Source of the DNA: an uncultured Lentisphaerota bacterium
GTDB lineage: Bacteria; Verrucomicrobiota; Lentisphaeria; Victivallales; GWF2-50-93
Length of the DNA stretch: 59,226 nt
Direction: 5' to 3'
NCBI GenBank assembly: GCA_903872565.1
Contig: CAIQLG010000399.1
Location: 1 to 59,226 of the forward strand
Shown here: positions 49,419-58,751 of the stretch, piece after piece
Layout: each line of letters begins with the position of its first letter
Position numbering within the stretch: position 1 is the stretch's first letter
Notes under the pieces: model-generated
What the model was told of the DNA's origin: nothing
Seen by the model: the letters and a program-made list of their open reading frames with translations, nothing else
Databases searched by the model: none
Position numbers and translations under genes: made by a program

Positions 49419-49478
49419 TCAGATCTTTTTTACGTGTTTGTATTGCCCTTTGTATTCTTTCGCGAGAGCCTTGAGAGA
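49419..49478 (-). pseudogene. duplicated 3' tail of the vWA gene
   Basis: Read on the minus strand these 60 bases encode LKALAKEYKGQYKHVKKI and a stop. The neighbouring vWA protein ends LKALAKEYKGKYKYVKKL and a stop. Reading frame and stop are preserved although nothing precedes it. It is either a short tandem duplication or the end of a lost second vWA gene. Confidence 0.8.
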
Positions 49479-49495
49479 AAAGCGTCACTTTCCTG

Positions 49496-50836
49496 TTAGA
49501 GCTTCTTTACATATTTGTATTTGCCTTTGTATTCTTTCGCGAGAGCCTTGAGAAAGATGTCACCCGATTTGTCAATCATATAGCCGATGCAGTGGATCGT
49601 CGGTCTTTTAGTCCCCTTCGCCAGATAATATTCCTCGTGAAGCATTTTGAGATGCGTGAGGAAGTCGGGAAGAGTCCAGTAATCTGGTTTCATCGGTGGC
49701 GGGGAAGGTCTTGTCGTACTACTTGATCTTCTAGACATAGTCCAATGGCCTGGAATCGCTGGAGAGCCCACATCTCGGGGTTCACCTTCCTTGAGGGGTT
49801 TATTTGACGGGGGGCGCGCGGGCTGATCAGGTACCCATACTTTCTCACCATCGCCCCCACTATCGGCATTCTGGTCCTGCCATTTCTGGACTTCGGTCGC
49901 ATGCTCCTTGTTCCAGTTCTGGGCCGAATTGTTATATGCCTGCAACTGTGATGCCGTAAACCCTTTGAGTACCATCGGCGCACCGTCACTTATTAACAAT
50001 ATCGTATCGGCTCCCTGCTGGAATGATGCCGTAAGCGCAAGGTCGGTACGGGTTGTTCCTCCCTGAGCCTGAAGCCCTTTGCCGTCAGAGTTCACATTTC
50101 CGGTAGTGAGACCAGCGCCTTCCATGGTGGAGTTGTAATACTTGACAAATACTTTCGCCTCCTTCTTATTCTCCTCGTTCGATATGACAAGTTTTTCCTT
50201 GAATGTCTGTGCCGCATCGGCAAATGCCACCACATTGAAGAGTGTCCCTTCAGAAAGGGCATCAATGACCTGGTTCACCCTGGCCTTCACCTTCTCATAG
50301 CCCTTTATGCCGCCTTCGCGGTCCTCGATCATGCTTATGGAAACGTCAACGCAGATCATTATCTTCTCACCTTTTCCACTAATTCCGAAGAAATCGAATT
50401 TTGAGACACCCGTGCCGAAACCTCCGGTTCCATATCCGTTTCCTACTCCGACACCCATTCCACTGCCAGACATTGCCTTGAATTTCGGCTGGAAACTTGT
50501 GTGAATCACCTTCGGATCCATTTTTATTTCCGGAAGGACTATGTCCGCAGCCCTCATCGAAACAATTCTTGGAATCACCGAGGGACGGCTCGAAGCTCTC
50601 TGCCGCTTCTGCACCTTCACCTTGTGCTCGAGCTGTTTAGGCTCGTAACTCTTCATTGGTGGCGGCTGTCCTACAAATGTCGGAGTATTGTTCAAGAACA
50701 CATTACTTATGACCCATCCGCCCGCAGCTGCAAGGAGGCAAGCATGAACTGCAATGCTGATGTACAAACTGCGTCTTGTCGTCTGTGACAGGGAAGCAGT
50801 CTTCTTCTTTCCTGAAAACACGCTGAACAGTTTCAT
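49496..50836 (-). CDS. membrane-anchored vWA protein with TonB-like N-terminus
   Basis: The product has 446 residues. A cytoplasmic basic start, one helix (LYISIAVHACLLAAAGGWVISNV) and a Pro-rich periplasmic linker (VGQPPPMKSYEPKQL) copy the plan of TonB. A Gly-rich stretch (GSGMGVGVGNGYGTGGFGTG) leads to a vWA domain (~155-290) with the metal motif ICVDVSISM. A second Pro/Ser-rich insert interrupts the domain (~310-390). It ends HCIGYMIDKSGDIFLKALAKEY. It follows ExbB and two ExbD genes, so the proton-driven motor may act on this protein in place of a normal TonB. Confidence 0.82.
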   Translation of the reverse strand: MKLFSVFSGKKKTASLSQTTRRSLYISIAVHACLLAAAGGWVISNVFLNNTPTFVGQPPPMKSYEPKQLEHKVKVQKRQRASSRPSVIPRIVSMRAADIVLPEIKMDPKVIHTSFQPKFKAMSGSGMGVGVGNGYGTGGFGTGVSKFDFFGISGKGEKIMICVDVSISMIEDREGGIKGYEKVKARVNQVIDALSEGTLFNVVAFADAAQTFKEKLVISNEENKKEAKVFVKYYNSTMEGAGLTTGNVNSDGKGLQAQGGTTRTDLALTASFQQGADTILLISDGAPMVLKGFTASQLQAYNNSAQNWNKEHATEVQKWQDQNADSGGDGEKVWVPDQPARPPSNKPLKEGEPRDVGSPAIPGHWTMSRRSSSTTRPSPPPMKPDYWTLPDFLTHLKMLHEEYYLAKGTKRPTIHCIGYMIDKSGDIFLKALAKEYKGKYKYVKKL

Positions 50837-50904
50837 TATAGTTCCTCCTGATTATATAAGGGTCTTTTTGACCATCAATTTTAAAATTTCCTCACTTAGA
50901 GACT

Positions 50905-51342
50905 TTAATCTCCACCACCACCTGCACCGAAAGTGATGTCTTTTATGCCTGCGGCAGCACAGGCGTTCATTACATCTATAACTCTCTCGTATAGCGTAGC
51001 ATCCTCAGCCTGGACAGTGATCAAGCTTTTTATCTTTGATGCCTCGGCCGCTTTTCTATAAAGATATAAAGTCTTAACAAGTTCAGGCATTTGTGTACCT
51101 ACAAAATTTTTGCCGTTAAGAGAAACATTCCCCTTGGAGTCCACTTCTATTATCTGTTCATCGGGTATGTCAACAGGGCCTGCGGCCTCCGTTGCGCCGG
51201 GAAGCATTATCCCGAGGTCATTTTCCTTTTGTCTCAGCGTTGTTGTCAACATGAAGAATATAAGAAGGAACATGACCGTGTCAATCATAGGAGTGAGGTC
51301 TATGTGAGCTTCTTCAACTTCGCTTGATTCATTCATCTTCAT
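50905..51342 (-). CDS. ExbD/TolR-family protein (second copy)
   Basis: The product has 145 residues. The N-terminal HIDLTPMIDTVMFLLIFFMLTTTL is the ExbD membrane helix with the essential Asp. The periplasmic domain follows (EVDSKGNVSLNGKNF ... ITVQAEDATLYERVIDVMNACAAAGIKDITFG). ExbD and ExbB form the proton channel that powers TonB-like proteins. Its ATG is two bases after the stop of the other exbD. Having two different ExbD chains with one ExbB is common in PVC and Bacteroidota operons. Confidence 0.92.
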   Translation of the reverse strand: MKMNESSEVEEAHIDLTPMIDTVMFLLIFFMLTTTLRQKENDLGIMLPGATEAAGPVDIPDEQIIEVDSKGNVSLNGKNFVGTQMPELVKTLYLYRKAAEASKIKSLITVQAEDATLYERVIDVMNACAAAGIKDITFGAGGGGD

Positions 51343-51344
51343 AA

Positions 51345-51815
51345 TTAGTTTTCCTTCAACATTAAGTCTCGCAGATGAGTAGCGAAAATCACATCGGCGA
51401 TCCCACCGGCTGCACCGGCCGCCATTGCACGCCTGACCATTTTGAACTTGACATCGCGGTTCGCCCTTATGTACAGCCTCATCAGTGGATCCTCCTTGAG
51501 ATTTTTTTTCACAATATCGACAAGACCCTCGTCACCGACAAGATCACCCATTACCAAAAATGGCTTTTCTTCAGTCACCAATTCACCTTTTAACGTATAG
51601 GTTCCCGGAATAAGGATGTTCACGGTTCCACGGTGGGCCGGATCCTTCTGTTCGGCGGCATTTGATGCGACAGGAAGCTGTACGTCTGCGGCACTGTCAA
51701 CTTTAGCCATGGTGGCGGCGCACATGAAGAAAATGAGCAGGAGGAAAACACAGTCAATGAGAGGGACAAGCTCGACTTTTACCTCCTTAATCCCTTCTGA
51801 CTTTGCCATTTTCAT
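51345..51815 (-). CDS. ExbD/TolR-family protein (first copy)
   Basis: The product has 156 residues. The helix VELVPLIDCVFLLLIFFMCAATM includes the conserved Asp. The periplasmic part (YTLKGELVTEEKPFLVMGDL ... MRLYIRANRDVKFKMVRRAMAAGAAGGIADVIFAT) fits ExbD, with the RANRDV strand well kept. It stands 29 bases after the ExbB gene and two before the second ExbD. The two chains differ throughout, so they have had time to take on separate roles. Confidence 0.92.
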   Translation of the reverse strand: MKMAKSEGIKEVKVELVPLIDCVFLLLIFFMCAATMAKVDSAADVQLPVASNAAEQKDPAHRGTVNILIPGTYTLKGELVTEEKPFLVMGDLVGDEGLVDIVKKNLKEDPLMRLYIRANRDVKFKMVRRAMAAGAAGGIADVIFATHLRDLMLKEN

Positions 51816-51844
51816 TTCGCACCTTCAGCTTTCAGATTCCTTGA

Positions 51845-52699
51845 TTATTGCTGTGTTGCAACAGGTTCCCCCTCGGTGGCGGCCTCAGCAACATATTGGG
51901 TGACCGGTTGGGTGACCGGGCCTCCTATCAGATTGTCGAGGATTTCAGTAAATTGTCCTTCCGATTCCTTCATCACCGTGTTCAGGATGTTCCTGAAAAC
52001 AAAATAGAATAACATTGCTGTGATGGCAATAATAAGACCTGTTGCAGTACAGACCAAAGCCTCACCTATGTTCTTAGCCAGCATTTCAGGTTTCCCCATG
52101 CCTCCGGCACCAATCTTCGAGAAGGCCCCTATCATACCACTGACGGTTCCGATCAGTCCCCACATAGGCGACATTGATGTCAGAAGAGAAAGGAAGTTCA
52201 CATAGAATCCATATCGTGATTCCTCTCTTCCTGCGACTTCGCCAATTACCTGTTCAACCTTGTGACGCGAACCTTCAGGATTGTCAGGCTGTATCTGCAC
52301 CAAGCCGGCAGCAAGCGCTTTTGTAAAAAGGGAGTCGCTTGACTGTGCAAGGGATAACATCTGCGGCAGATCCCTCTGCGCTGCGGCGGCTTTAATCTGG
52401 CCTATCAGTTCCATCGGGAGGAGCTTTTTCTTGTTGACACGCATGAAGTTAAGAACAGTTAGCCACACTACGGCGATTGAACATGTTCCGAGCGGAAACA
52501 TGGCCCACCCACCTGATTTGATGAGACTCCATAACGTCACCGTGCTTTCAACCTTCAAGGGTGCCTCCGTCGTCGCAGGTGCACCCGCCGCAGCAGGTGC
52601 CGCCGGAGCCTGTGCCAATATTGAAAAATAGACACTGGACATCATAAGCAGTGCCACACCACATAATACGATCAGACTTCTTCTTTTCACATTGCTCAT
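51845..52699 (-). CDS. MotA/TolQ/ExbB-family proton channel protein
   Basis: The product has 284 residues. A signal-like first helix and an Ala/Pro-rich linker (QAPAAPAAAGAPATTEAP) precede the three ExbB helices. The core GTVSGMIGAFSKIGAGGMGKPEMLAKNIGEALVCTATGLIIAITAMLFYFVF is the family signature. ExbB pentamers surround ExbD helices in the inner membrane. Ahead of it lie two TPR genes, and behind it two exbD genes and the vWA protein. The ATG is preceded by AAAGGAGA. Confidence 0.93.
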   Translation of the reverse strand: MSNVKRRSLIVLCGVALLMMSSVYFSILAQAPAAPAAAGAPATTEAPLKVESTVTLWSLIKSGGWAMFPLGTCSIAVVWLTVLNFMRVNKKKLLPMELIGQIKAAAAQRDLPQMLSLAQSSDSLFTKALAAGLVQIQPDNPEGSRHKVEQVIGEVAGREESRYGFYVNFLSLLTSMSPMWGLIGTVSGMIGAFSKIGAGGMGKPEMLAKNIGEALVCTATGLIIAITAMLFYFVFRNILNTVMKESEGQFTEILDNLIGGPVTQPVTQYVAEAATEGEPVATQQ

Positions 52700-52776
52700 A
52701 ACACTTTCTCCTTAAAGTAATATAATTAACATTTTTACGAAATCAACTGCTTATACATAAAACAATACATGTTCTC

Positions 52777-54006
52777 TTAATTTTTCTTCACCTTCGGTAA
52801 TTTTTCTTTCCCCTCGGGACTCTTATTTAATTCTTCCTCGACCTTTTTAGTTTCTTCCTCGACCTTTTTAGTTTCCTCCTCAGTTTTCTTATCTTCTTCA
52901 GCTTCAGCCTCATCTTCCTCAATTCTCTTCCTCTCAAGGTTGTCCTCTTCGTCCTTCTGCTTCATGAATTCCTCTACTTTTTTGTTCATATTCTCGTCTG
53001 AATCGAAGAAAACCTTATCAATATCCGCAGTTTCAACCTTTGCCGTCAATTTCTTATCCATTATATATTTGAGTCTATTATATGCATCGTTTCCCCATTC
53101 CGTGTTCTGGAAGAGTTTTGCCGCCGCAAAATATAAGTCCCTGGCCCTGTGGTAGTCGAGAATATGTTCATAGCAGAGGCCTGAAAGTAGGAGAGAATCG
53201 GGAAAGGAGTCAATATCCTTGGTATCGAAGTCCACTGATTTGATAGAAGCGACAAGGGACTCCTTGGGATTGCCTTTCTGGAACAGCAGGGTTCCTTTCA
53301 TCAGCCAGTAGAGCCCATAGGACAAATCACCTACCAGCGGTTCGGTTATCTTATCAAATTTTTCATTTGCCTTGTCAAATTCTCCCAGGAAAATTAGGCA
53401 TTGCACCCCTTTCAGCTGTGCTGTCTTGGCTCCCGGATACCATTCCGCCTTCTCAACAATTTTGAACACCTTGTATGCCAAGGTCAGTTTTTTCTTCACG
53501 GAGTCGTTCACCTTCTTGTCCATCGGCAATCCGACCATCTCATCTCTTGCGGACTTGACGAGACATGAAGCAGCATCGAGAAGGTATTCAGCAGCATTGT
53601 TCCCATATAGGTCAATATATTCAAACGTTGGTTGAAAAGCCTTGAGCACCATTGCAGCCGCATCGTCCCATTTCTTGCGCGCCAGCAATGCCTGCAATTC
53701 GTAATCCTCGAGTTCAACTTTGAAATCTATCGCCTGTATCTCGCCAACGCCGACAAGCTCTTCCTTGGATCTGTCCTGATAGCGGACAACAACTTTTTTC
53801 GAAGTCCTGCCCCTTAGTTCGATCTGGGTTTTTATACTGTCCTTGAAAAGAGTCGCCTTTAACGGAGGAAGTTGTCTGACCTCCTCTTTTTTCTTCGCTG
53901 GTTTTTTTGAATCCTGAGACTGCGCCTGGTCTGCTACAAAGGAAAAAACTGACACGAACATAAAAACCATTGAAACTCTGAAATATTTTCCAATATGAGT
54001 CTTCAT
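52777..54006 (-). CDS. exported TPR-like protein with charged tail
   Basis: The product has 409 residues. The signal peptide (FMFVSVFSFVADQAQSQ) is followed by a short beta part (LKATLFKDSIKTQIELRGRTSKKVVVRYQDRSKEELVGVGEI) and TPR-like helices (~120-310: GDLSYGLYWLMKGTLLFQKGNPKESLVAS, LLSGLCYEHILDYHRARDLYFAAAKLF). The last ~60 residues are Glu/Lys-rich, with two copies of EETKKVEEE encoded by a tandem DNA repeat. It overlaps the 931-residue TPR gene by four bases (ATGA) and starts the path to ExbB. It is probably a periplasmic partner of the ExbB/ExbD motor. Confidence 0.82.
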   Translation of the reverse strand: MKTHIGKYFRVSMVFMFVSVFSFVADQAQSQDSKKPAKKKEEVRQLPPLKATLFKDSIKTQIELRGRTSKKVVVRYQDRSKEELVGVGEIQAIDFKVELEDYELQALLARKKWDDAAAMVLKAFQPTFEYIDLYGNNAAEYLLDAASCLVKSARDEMVGLPMDKKVNDSVKKKLTLAYKVFKIVEKAEWYPGAKTAQLKGVQCLIFLGEFDKANEKFDKITEPLVGDLSYGLYWLMKGTLLFQKGNPKESLVASIKSVDFDTKDIDSFPDSLLLSGLCYEHILDYHRARDLYFAAAKLFQNTEWGNDAYNRLKYIMDKKLTAKVETADIDKVFFDSDENMNKKVEEFMKQKDEEDNLERKRIEEDEAEAEEDKKTEEETKKVEEETKKVEEELNKSPEGKEKLPKVKKN

Positions 54007-56798
54007 ATTTTTCCTTTCAATAGGTCAAGTTCCTTTTTAGCCTCTTCAGCTTCGGGCAAATCTTTAAAATCCGAATCGTCCAACATGTGCTGAAGTGTCT
54101 CGGCGGCCTCCTTGTACATCCTCTTCTCCTTAAGGCATGCGGCCCTTTTGATATATGCCTTGACGGCCCAATTCTTATAATGCGAATACATTAAATATAT
54201 TCTTTCAAACAATGGAATAGCCTTATCCAAATTCTTCATTCCGATTTGCGCCTCGGCCATCCCGTAGAGTGCTGCAGGCCACAGCGGCCCTTTCCATTCT
54301 TTTACTCCAATAATGGGCTTGAATGAATCGTACGCTTTCTCATATTCCTTGTTTTCAAGATACATTTTCCCAAGCATGTTCAAAGCTTCTGCAGCCTGTC
54401 CGCTCGACGCGAAAACTTCCCTTATCACATTGAGGTGCTTCTCTGCCGTCTTGTAGTCCTTTGCTTTGATAGCCGCCGTCGCAAGATACATTCTGGCATC
54501 GAGCGCATAGTCCGTCTCCGTGAAAGATTCTATCATTTGCTCCGCAGTAATCTTGGACAGCTCGCTATTCCCCCTCTTGACGGCTTCGTCCAAGATGAGT
54601 TGAAGGACTCCTGGTCCTGCGAAGGGCACATTTTCAGCCTTCACAATATCGTTCAGGATTTTCTTCTTTTCATCCTCGCTGATGTTCGGTTCGAAAAAAA
54701 GCGCCCGGTTAAGTCTGAGAGCCAAAACTTTCTTGCCGTCCTGCTTCGCCTTTTTCATTGTTGTTTTAAATTCAAGCCAGGCTTTCTCTCCAATATCCTT
54801 CTCCGCCGCCTTTGCCTTTCCTATCCATTCTTCCAGAATTAGATCTATGCCTATCGCCTTCTTGTCGTTTCCATAATCCTCCAGCGCCTTCTTGAAGTAC
54901 TCGAGAGCACCTGTCTTTTCGCCTTTCTGCCAGTAGCAGGATCCGATATAGTATATGGCCTGCGGAAGATTCGAACCCGGCAGGTTCCTATTTATATAGG
55001 TCTGGAAATGTTCGATAGTCCTGTTGTAGTCCTTGAAGTCGTTGAACAGCATCTCGCCGCACCTGAAGATGCAGTAGTTGTAGAGTTCAATGTTGATCTC
55101 ATGGCTCGTCGCCTCCTGATAACATTCCACGGATTTCTTCAGATTTCCGTCAACTCCGGCTACGTCGGCCAGCATCATATATGCCTCGCCCGTGAGCTTG
55201 CTTTTCGGAAACTCCGACACAAATCTGTTCAGAAAAATGCCGGCCTCATTGTATTTGCTTAGACCGTAGTCGCAGACTGCTCTTCTGAAGGAGGCATCCT
55301 CCTTGTATGGAGTGGTGGGAAACTGCTGGAGAAGATGATCGAACTCCATCCCAGACTCGTCATATTTCCCGCTGAACAGCAGGGACATTCCAAGCCAGTA
55401 TATCGATTCCATTTCCCTTGGGTTTCCAGGATAGTCCTTGTTCATCTTGGTCAGCCACTTGGTGGATTCCTCAAAATTTTCCTCCATAAAATATGCGTAT
55501 CCCAGAAGAAACATGCACTCCGCCCCATCCTCGTGCTTGGGATTTACCTCGAGGGTTTTGGTCAAATGTCTTATCACCTCCGGCCAGTCCTGAAGCTTCG
55601 CATAAACCTGTCCCATTGCAATGGTCAAAGGGTCAAAATTTCTGCCGCAGGGATATTTCTCCATATATTTCTCTCCAAGTTCGAAAACCCTGTTCCAGTC
55701 CTGTATGGCCATGGAGCACCTGAACGCCAGATAGAGGCATTCCTCGGCATTCTCCTTATCCGGAGAGTTTTCGTGCAGGAAAAGATATATGTCCCTCGCC
55801 TCCCTGTAACATCTTGTCTCCATATATGATCTGGCTATTCTGTAGGTGAGTTCATTGTCATAGTTCTCCATGGCTTGAAGAATCTTCAACTCGTTCTCAG
55901 TTTCACCGATTCTCTCCTGGAAGGACATGAGTTCGCGGAGTCTCCCCCCCCCTCCCTCTTTTGCTCTCTCTGCCTTTTTCTCGAGAAAGGCCTTGAACTT
56001 CTCGGCGTTGGAGATCAGCAGATCCTGCGGATATACCAGACGGTAAATCCAAAGCGCATCGCGATAGAGTTCGTCGTTGAAGAGTCGGTCTCCGCATTCC
56101 AATGCCGCAAGATTGAACGCCGCACTGTGCGATGCGAACGACTTTGGCTGGAGGAGATATGGAACCATCTTGTATATCTTTTCGATCTGATTTTCCTTGA
56201 GATAGGCAACTGCGAGAAGCGTGGCCGCCCAGTTCCGCCGTGAAGCATCAGGAGCCTTGCGATATATGTATTCCAGGATAGGAATGGCATCGGCCCATCT
56301 ATCTTTGGCAAGATGGCATCTCGCCATCGAACACATTACGTCTATGCGCAAGGTCCGGCTTAACATCCTGTCAAATTTTTTGAGAATCTCATCGTACTTC
56401 TTCAACGCCTTGTCAAAATCGCTCAAAAAACGGTAGCCGTCAGCAGTATACACATTCGCATCGATGACATAGAATCCCTTGGGATATTTTTTCAGATAGT
56501 TGGCGAAGGCTTTATCAGATTCAGCGAACTGTGCAGAGAAAAAATAGCATATACCCACTTTGTAGAAAATGATCTCCATAGGGCGTCGGATATCTTCTCT
56601 TTTGCTTTCTCCCAATGCCGCGATAAGCTCTTCAAGAATTGGAATCGCCTCGCTGAAGGCGCCCTGCGCCATGTAGGCCCCTGCGGCAGCCCGGAGTTCG
56701 GCCGGGCTCCTTGTCTGTTCGATCTCGGCGGAAAACACCGTTGTTCCAAGTATCAGGAGTGATGCTGTTAATATCGCCGTTGTTTTCTTACTGACCAT
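54003..56798 (-). CDS. large exported TPR protein
   Basis: The product has 931 residues from the ATG at 56796-56798, which opens a signal peptide (MVSKKTTAILTASLLILGTTVFSA); the frame is open further up but without sense. From ~residue 35 to the end it is a solenoid of TPR units of the YbgF/BamD style: EAIPILEELIAALG, DKAFANYLKKYPKGFYVIDA, AGIFLNRFVSEFPKSKLTGEAYMMLADV, IEHFQTYINRNLPGSNLPQAIYYIGSCYWQ and KAYDSFKPIIG. Repeats of this style bind envelope partners. A run of nine G (55944-55952, coding strand) encodes part of KEGGGGRL and is a possible slippage point. First gene of the ExbB/ExbD operon. Confidence 0.9.
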   Translation of the reverse strand: MVSKKTTAILTASLLILGTTVFSAEIEQTRSPAELRAAAGAYMAQGAFSEAIPILEELIAALGESKREDIRRPMEIIFYKVGICYFFSAQFAESDKAFANYLKKYPKGFYVIDANVYTADGYRFLSDFDKALKKYDEILKKFDRMLSRTLRIDVMCSMARCHLAKDRWADAIPILEYIYRKAPDASRRNWAATLLAVAYLKENQIEKIYKMVPYLLQPKSFASHSAAFNLAALECGDRLFNDELYRDALWIYRLVYPQDLLISNAEKFKAFLEKKAERAKEGGGGRLRELMSFQERIGETENELKILQAMENYDNELTYRIARSYMETRCYREARDIYLFLHENSPDKENAEECLYLAFRCSMAIQDWNRVFELGEKYMEKYPCGRNFDPLTIAMGQVYAKLQDWPEVIRHLTKTLEVNPKHEDGAECMFLLGYAYFMEENFEESTKWLTKMNKDYPGNPREMESIYWLGMSLLFSGKYDESGMEFDHLLQQFPTTPYKEDASFRRAVCDYGLSKYNEAGIFLNRFVSEFPKSKLTGEAYMMLADVAGVDGNLKKSVECYQEATSHEINIELYNYCIFRCGEMLFNDFKDYNRTIEHFQTYINRNLPGSNLPQAIYYIGSCYWQKGEKTGALEYFKKALEDYGNDKKAIGIDLILEEWIGKAKAAEKDIGEKAWLEFKTTMKKAKQDGKKVLALRLNRALFFEPNISEDEKKKILNDIVKAENVPFAGPGVLQLILDEAVKRGNSELSKITAEQMIESFTETDYALDARMYLATAAIKAKDYKTAEKHLNVIREVFASSGQAAEALNMLGKMYLENKEYEKAYDSFKPIIGVKEWKGPLWPAALYGMAEAQIGMKNLDKAIPLFERIYLMYSHYKNWAVKAYIKRAACLKEKRMYKEAAETLQHMLDDSDFKDLPEAEEAKKELDLLKGKI

Positions 56799-56953
56799 AG
56801 TCTGTAGTCTGTTTTTCAAAATCCGGTTGGCTGTTTGTTGTGTTTGTTTACACTGCGACCTAAGAACAAATAATGGCTGAAATTTCTTTTTCAAACCATA
56901 AAATCAAAAAAAACACTTTATTTGTTATTTTTGTTTTAATCTTAAAAAAAACA

Positions 56954-57000
56954 TGTCTTGAATCCGAGAGCAGGCCGATTATATTTCTTATTTCAAGACA
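56954..57000. promoter_or_regulatory. inverted repeat in a divergent promoter region
   Basis: TGTCTTGAA (56954-56962) and TTCAAGACA (56992-57000) are perfect reverse complements separated by 29 bases. They lie between the divergent TPR and SixA-like genes, 50 bases before the latter. This is a candidate operator or hairpin; no regulator is adjacent. Confidence 0.35.
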
Positions 57001-57050
57001 ATTGAAGGGAACATATTGTGGACACAGTTTTTAAAAGGAATTGACTTATT

Positions 57051-57554
57051 ATGTTGCTGGTTCTTATGCGTTCAGGAGAATGTTTTCCCATCGAAACGGG
57101 GGGTAGAGACTCCGACAGACAACTCAATGAAACAGGCATCAGAGAATGTGTGTCATCCGCAATATTTCTCTCTTCTCTCGAGATCGAACCTAAAGCAATA
57201 CTATCCAGTCCGTTCACCAGAACAAAACAGACCGCCGAAATAATCTCCGAACACCTTCCAGACAACCCGGAAGTCATAGTCGCACCATATATAATGCCCG
57301 GCGCGGGCCCCGAGGAGATCCTGCGTTCGGTCACGGCCAGGACAACCTGCTCCAATGATGACTGTGTTTTAGCCGTATGCCATGAACCCGACATCAGCAA
57401 CACCGTCAGGGAACTCCTTGGAATATCAAATGCATTCATCCCGGTCGCCAACGGAACAGTGATAGGATTCAGAATGCACTCCCATGAAGGCACAACATCC
57501 GGAAACATTGTCTTTCTTTTCTCGCCAGAAATAAAAAAGTCTCAACTAAAATAA
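57051..57554 (+). CDS. SixA-like phosphatase lacking the catalytic histidine
   Basis: The product has 167 residues. The fold pattern is that of SixA/phosphoglycerate-mutase-like phosphatases, which remove phosphate from histidine in phosphotransfer proteins: LNETGIRECVSSAIFL, ILSSPFTRTKQTAEIISEHL, then the second His in VLAVCHEPDIS. The first motif should be Arg-His-Gly with His as nucleophile. Here it is MRSGEC, with Ser8 (codon TCA), at least two base changes from His. Without that His the enzyme should be inactive or use another chemistry. The start ATG has AAAGGAA ten bases upstream. The gene is followed by an oxidoreductase 26 bases on. Confidence 0.8.
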   Translation: MLLVLMRSGECFPIETGGRDSDRQLNETGIRECVSSAIFLSSLEIEPKAILSSPFTRTKQTAEIISEHLPDNPEVIVAPYIMPGAGPEEILRSVTARTTCSNDDCVLAVCHEPDISNTVRELLGISNAFIPVANGTVIGFRMHSHEGTTSGNIVFLFSPEIKKSQLK

Positions 57555-57580
57555 TAAAGTTCTAATTACGGAGATCTTGA

Positions 57581-58747
57581 ATGAAAAAGAAAATTAAGAT
57601 GGGCATGATAGGCGGAGGACCAGGCGCATTCATAGGCGAAATCCATCGCAAGGCGGCAAGACTTGACGGGAAAATAGACATCGTGGCGGGGGCGTTCGAC
57701 ATAGACCCGGCAAAAAGCAGACAGATGGGCGAAGAACTCTCGATATGTCCTTCAAGAACATATAATACCTATAAGGACATGATCAGGAGCGAACTCAAGC
57801 TCGGCAAGGAAAAAGTTGACTTTGTCGCCATCACTACCCCCAACAACTGGCACTTCCCCATAGCAAAAGACTTCCTCGAGGCCGGTTTCAATGTCATGTG
57901 TGAAAAACCTATGACAATGACCCTTGACGAAGCCAAGAAACTCCAGAAAATAGTCCAGAAATCCGGAAAAGTCTTCGGACTGATGCACAACTACACCGGA
58001 TATCCGATGGTCAAGCTCGCAAGAGACATGGTAAGACAGGGAGACCTCGGAAAAATCTACAAGATCATTGTCCAGTACCCGCAGGGCTGGCTCATAAAAC
58101 CCATCGAAAGACAGGGACAACAGCAGGCCGCATGGAGAACCGATCCAAAGCAGAGCGGAGCAGCAGGATGCATCGGCGACATCGGAACTCACGCCGAAAA
58201 TCTTGCAGAGTATATCACCGGACTTAGAATAACCGAAATCTGCGCGGACCTCACAACATTTGTCAAGGGAAGAATACTTGACGACGATGGAAACTGCCTT
58301 CTCAGATTCGAGAACGGAGCGAAAGGGCTTCTCCACTCCAGCCAGATCTCAGTCGGAGAGGAAAACAATCTCGCAATCTGGGTATATGGTGAAAACAAGA
58401 GCCTCGAATGGCACCAGGAAAACCCCAACTACCTGTATGTCAAGGTGATAAATGGTCCCGTCCAGGTATGGAGACGCGGCAATGACTACGTCAAGGATAA
58501 AAGCCCCGCCGCTGGCAGATGCACTAGAATTCCTTCCGGACACCCGGAAGCCTTCCTCGAGGCATTCGCGAACAACTATATGAACTTCGCGGACACGATC
58601 CTCAAAATCGAAAACGGAAAAAAACCGACTGAAATAGAGAACGATTTCCCGAAAGTCTCGGACGGAGTCCGCGGAATGGCCTTCATAGAAACCGTGGTGA
58701 AAAGTTCCGCAAGCCACAAAAAATGGGTGCCCTTCCCGAAAGTCTGA
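57581..58747 (+). CDS. Gfo/Idh/MocA-family oxidoreductase
   Basis: The product has 388 residues. The N-terminal Rossmann domain ([20 protein letters not shown]) binds NAD(P). The catalytic-type motif [15 protein letters not shown] is present near residue 108, and [20 protein letters not shown] carries the expected His of the active site. The family oxidises sugars, inositols or sugar acids, or acts on glycosides; the exact substrate is not readable. GGAGATCTTG precedes the ATG. It probably forms one transcript with the SixA-like gene. Its stop lies five bases from the point where the DUF5131 gene on the other strand is cut. Confidence 0.93.
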   Translation: MKKKIKMGMIGGGPGAFIGEIHRKAARLDGKIDIVAGAFDIDPAKSRQMGEELSICPSRTYNTYKDMIRSELKLGKEKVDFVAITTPNNWHFPIAKDFLEAGFNVMCEKPMTMTLDEAKKLQKIVQKSGKVFGLMHNYTGYPMVKLARDMVRQGDLGKIYKIIVQYPQGWLIKPIERQGQQQAAWRTDPKQSGAAGCIGDIGTHAENLAEYITGLRITEICADLTTFVKGRILDDDGNCLLRFENGAKGLLHSSQISVGEENNLAIWVYGENKSLEWHQENPNYLYVKVINGPVQVWRRGNDYVKDKSPAAGRCTRIPSGHPEAFLEAFANNYMNFADTILKIENGKKPTEIENDFPKVSDGVRGMAFIETVVKSSASHKKWVPFPKV

Positions 58748-58751
58748 AAAA

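Noticed and set aside
58683..58751. Continuation of the DUF5131 frame
   Set aside because: These codons are antisense to the end of the oxidoreductase gene and do not match the family, so they are excluded from the remnant.
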